This document shows, piece by piece, positions 21,282-22,933 of a stretch of DNA of 22,933 bases. Every line of letters begins with the position of its first letter. Positions within the stretch are counted from its first letter, which is position 1. Under the pieces are notes generated by a model that was not told the DNA's origin, did not search any database, and saw only the letters and a program-made list of their open reading frames with translations. Origin of the DNA: Neelides folsomi (Eukaryota; Arthropoda; Collembola; Neelipleona; Neelidae); contig JAQGBZ010000653.1 of the NCBI GenBank assembly GCA_034687125.1, positions 1-22,933 of the forward strand, read 5' to 3'. A program made the translations under genes and the position numbers.

Positions 21282-22240
21282 TTTCAACATAGGCCATCTA
21301 CGTGTGTCAACATTTATGTTTTTCTCGTAGAAAGTTATTAAAAATAATTTGTGATTTTAGTGATTTTGTGGGATGTTAAGAGGTATATGACAATTATCTA
21401 TATTAATATTGTGAAAATATTAAAAATATATTACAGAAGATTATGTGCCTTGATGTGATATCCAACATATTTAAAATTAACACCCTTGGCGTGTGTTCAA
21501 ACTTATGTATGTAGATGCACAATAAAATATTAAATTATATTCGAGTATATTGTATATTACACATTATTTATGAGAGATATGAATGGAAAGTATTTGTATA
21601 TTGTAAATATTAATATTTATACTCAAAGTATGTCGAAAATGTGTATGATATTGATGTTTACGAATGAATGATGTTTAATGACATTGATGAAAGAAAATAA
21701 AGAAAATCATTTATATATCCCATTTATTTGATCAATGGCAAATAAAATATTTAACTGTATCCTTATATTATATTGCTTAAAATCCCTTAATGCTATATTT
21801 TCATCAATACTTTTTTTGTTTTGTGTCGTACATATTTCGCACCTATAAAATTATTTATAATGTTCTTAAGTTCAACAGCGAGCAATAATAGAATGAACAC
21901 CAAGTATGAAATTGGAATGAAAATCTTTTTTTAAGTTTGGAGGCCTTTTACTATGAAGGTCTGTAAAAATTGTCGAAGGAAATCCAGTTTTACATAAACT
22001 ATATGTAAATAAAGTAATAAAGTGCACACATTGAATGTTCACTTAGGAAGTACAATGCGGTGGTTAAAAGAATAAAATATTTGATAAAATCTATTGAAAT
22101 GAAATCAATTGGACTGAAGCTCTCAACAAGAGTGGTTCATTTATGAGTTCTATAAATATTAAAATTAATAAAAAGTAAGTTAAAATCCCATTCCCTTTAG
22201 CGATAAAGGCTACATATTCTGTTGTCAAATAGTAGTTGTG
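21282..22240. other. intergenic region between convergent Lgd and ODC genes
   Basis: AT-rich sequence holding the 3' UTRs of two genes that point at each other. On the plus strand AATAAA occurs at 21521-21526 and 21696-21701, either of which could end the Lgd transcript. The ODC 3' end must lie left of 22241, but no single minus-strand signal stands out. No ORF of note is present. Confidence 0.5.
21521..21526 (+). terminator. lgd: candidate polyadenylation signal of lgd
   Basis: The first clear plus-strand AATAAA after the Lgd stop, 240 bases downstream. A second hexamer at 21696-21701 is an alternative. Choice between them needs transcript data. Confidence 0.4.
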
Positions 22241-22720
22241 CTAGGCTTGAACGTTCTCTGCCAATTCGAAGAATGGTCCTTGTGGGATCAACCGAGCCAT
22301 TTTTGGTGGCTTGACCTCTTCGACTGGAAGGCCTTCTTGAGGTATCTCGGGCATGTTGTCGGCCTTCTTATTGAACATGTCACCGAAGTTAACATTGACG
22401 GCTCCCCATCCGACCGCATCTCGGTTGCAGCCGACGCTCTTCTTCATGTATACATCCACTTTTTCAGTAACTTCAAAAACTGATCCAACGAGGATCTTCC
22501 TGAGCATTGCACAAATTTCCTTTGTGGCAACATAGTATATCTTTGGGATTGGGAAACCGTTGAAGGTTCCAGCAGCGACGATGGTGTACGCACCCATATC
22601 GCTGAACATGATCCGATCTCCAAGAGTCATTCGTGGAAGTTTGACAGACGAGCACACTTGGTCAAGTCCGTCGCATGTTGGACCCCAAATGGATGAAAAA
22701 AATAACTCATTGTTCGCATC
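22241..22720 (-). CDS. Odc1: ornithine decarboxylase, last exon only
   Basis: The C-terminal part of the PLP enzyme that turns ornithine into putrescine, the first step of polyamine synthesis. The exon begins at 22720 after the acceptor TTTTAACAG, in phase 0, and ends with TAG at 22243-22241. It encodes 159 residues; earlier exons lie past the right edge. It opens with SSIWGPTCDGLD, which carries the active-site cysteine (Cys360 in mammals) and its following Asp. Next come DMGAYTIVAAGTFNGF, with the PLP-phosphate-binding tyrosine (Tyr389 in mammals), and IPKIYYV. Keeping this tyrosine argues against antizyme inhibitor, in which the position is changed. After IYYV the remaining 95 or so residues show no similarity I recognise to the roughly 50-residue vertebrate tail and end GPFFELAENVQA. 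Confidence 0.9.
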   Translation of the reverse strand, partial: DANNELFFSSIWGPTCDGLDQVCSSVKLPRMTLGDRIMFSDMGAYTIVAAGTFNGFPIPKIYYVATKEICAMLRKILVGSVFEVTEKVDVYMKKSVGCNRDAVGWGAVNVNFGDMFNKKADNMPEIPQEGLPVEEVKPPKMARLIPQGPFFELAENVQA

Positions 22721-22933
22721 CTGTTAAAATAATTTTCAATGTTAATGTCAAAGTCCAAAGATAAATTATACAACAATACCACATTACATAACTACATCTG
22801 ATATAATATAAGTATTAATATATTTATTAAAGTGATTAAATATTTATGTACTCTCCGGCAGACGAAAATTTCCCTAAATTGACATCAAGTAACTGTTTTT
22901 TAAAGTTACATGGCAATTCACTTTAAAAAAACT
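22721..22933 (-). other. Odc1: intron of ornithine decarboxylase, running off the right edge
   Basis: AT-rich sequence upstream of the last ODC exon with stops in all useful frames. No exon encoding the expected preceding ODC residues was found, so the intron is at least 213 bases long. Confidence 0.5.

Noticed and set aside
22241..22720. Antizyme inhibitor instead of ornithine decarboxylase
   Set aside because: The active-site GPTCDGLD and the PLP-binding tyrosine in MGAYT are intact, while the inhibitor has lost the latter.
1..22933. Mobile elements, CRISPR arrays, tRNA genes or viral sequences
   Set aside because: No transposase, reverse transcriptase, terminal repeats, regularly spaced long repeats or cloverleaf with tRNA box motifs was recognised.

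Overview
This is a stretch of animal nuclear DNA. It is AT-rich between genes, and the genes are split by GT-AG introns, many only about 60-90 bases long. Five genes can be reconstructed by joining exons across splice sites. In four of them every junction keeps the reading frame and rebuilds a family recognised by its motifs. The small introns, compact gene spacing and one-copy housekeeping orthologs suggest an arthropod, possibly a crustacean. That placement is inference: nothing seen identifies the species. No bacterial, viral, CRISPR or transposon feature was recognised.

Layout, left to right. (1) 137-2686, minus: nine coding exons of acylaminoacyl-peptidase (APEH), cut by the left edge after the catalytic serine. 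(2) 2900-5131: non-coding, holding an AT microsatellite, one orphan ORF and probably the 3' UTR of the next gene. (3) 5132-14544, minus, with an additional 5' exon ending at 15352: a very large NCOA6 (ASC-2) ortholog, about 2,768 residues in seven coding exons, one of them 4,989 bases long. (4) 14982-15660: a CpG-rich block in otherwise AT-rich DNA, the likely NCOA6 promoter and first exon. (5) 16326-16661, minus: cytochrome c oxidase subunit 6C. (6) 17612-21281, plus: a complete Lgd/CC2D1 gene of seven coding exons, 865 residues, four DM14 repeats and a C2 domain. (7) 22241-22720, minus: the last exon of ornithine decarboxylase, cut by the right edge.

The genes are not an operon and share no pathway. 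APEH is a cytosolic exopeptidase, NCOA6 a nuclear transcription coactivator of the ASCOM (MLL3/4) complex, COX6C an inner-mitochondrial-membrane respiratory subunit, Lgd an endosomal ESCRT-III regulator, and ODC the first enzyme of polyamine synthesis. COX6C and Lgd are divergent and share an upstream region of about 0.9 kb. Lgd and ODC converge.

The points most worth a second look are the NCOA6 gene (giant disordered exons, three LXXLL motifs, an ambiguous start codon behind a CpG-rich first exon), the divergent ODC C-terminal tail, and the alternating DM14 repeats of Lgd. I found no convincing undescribed system.
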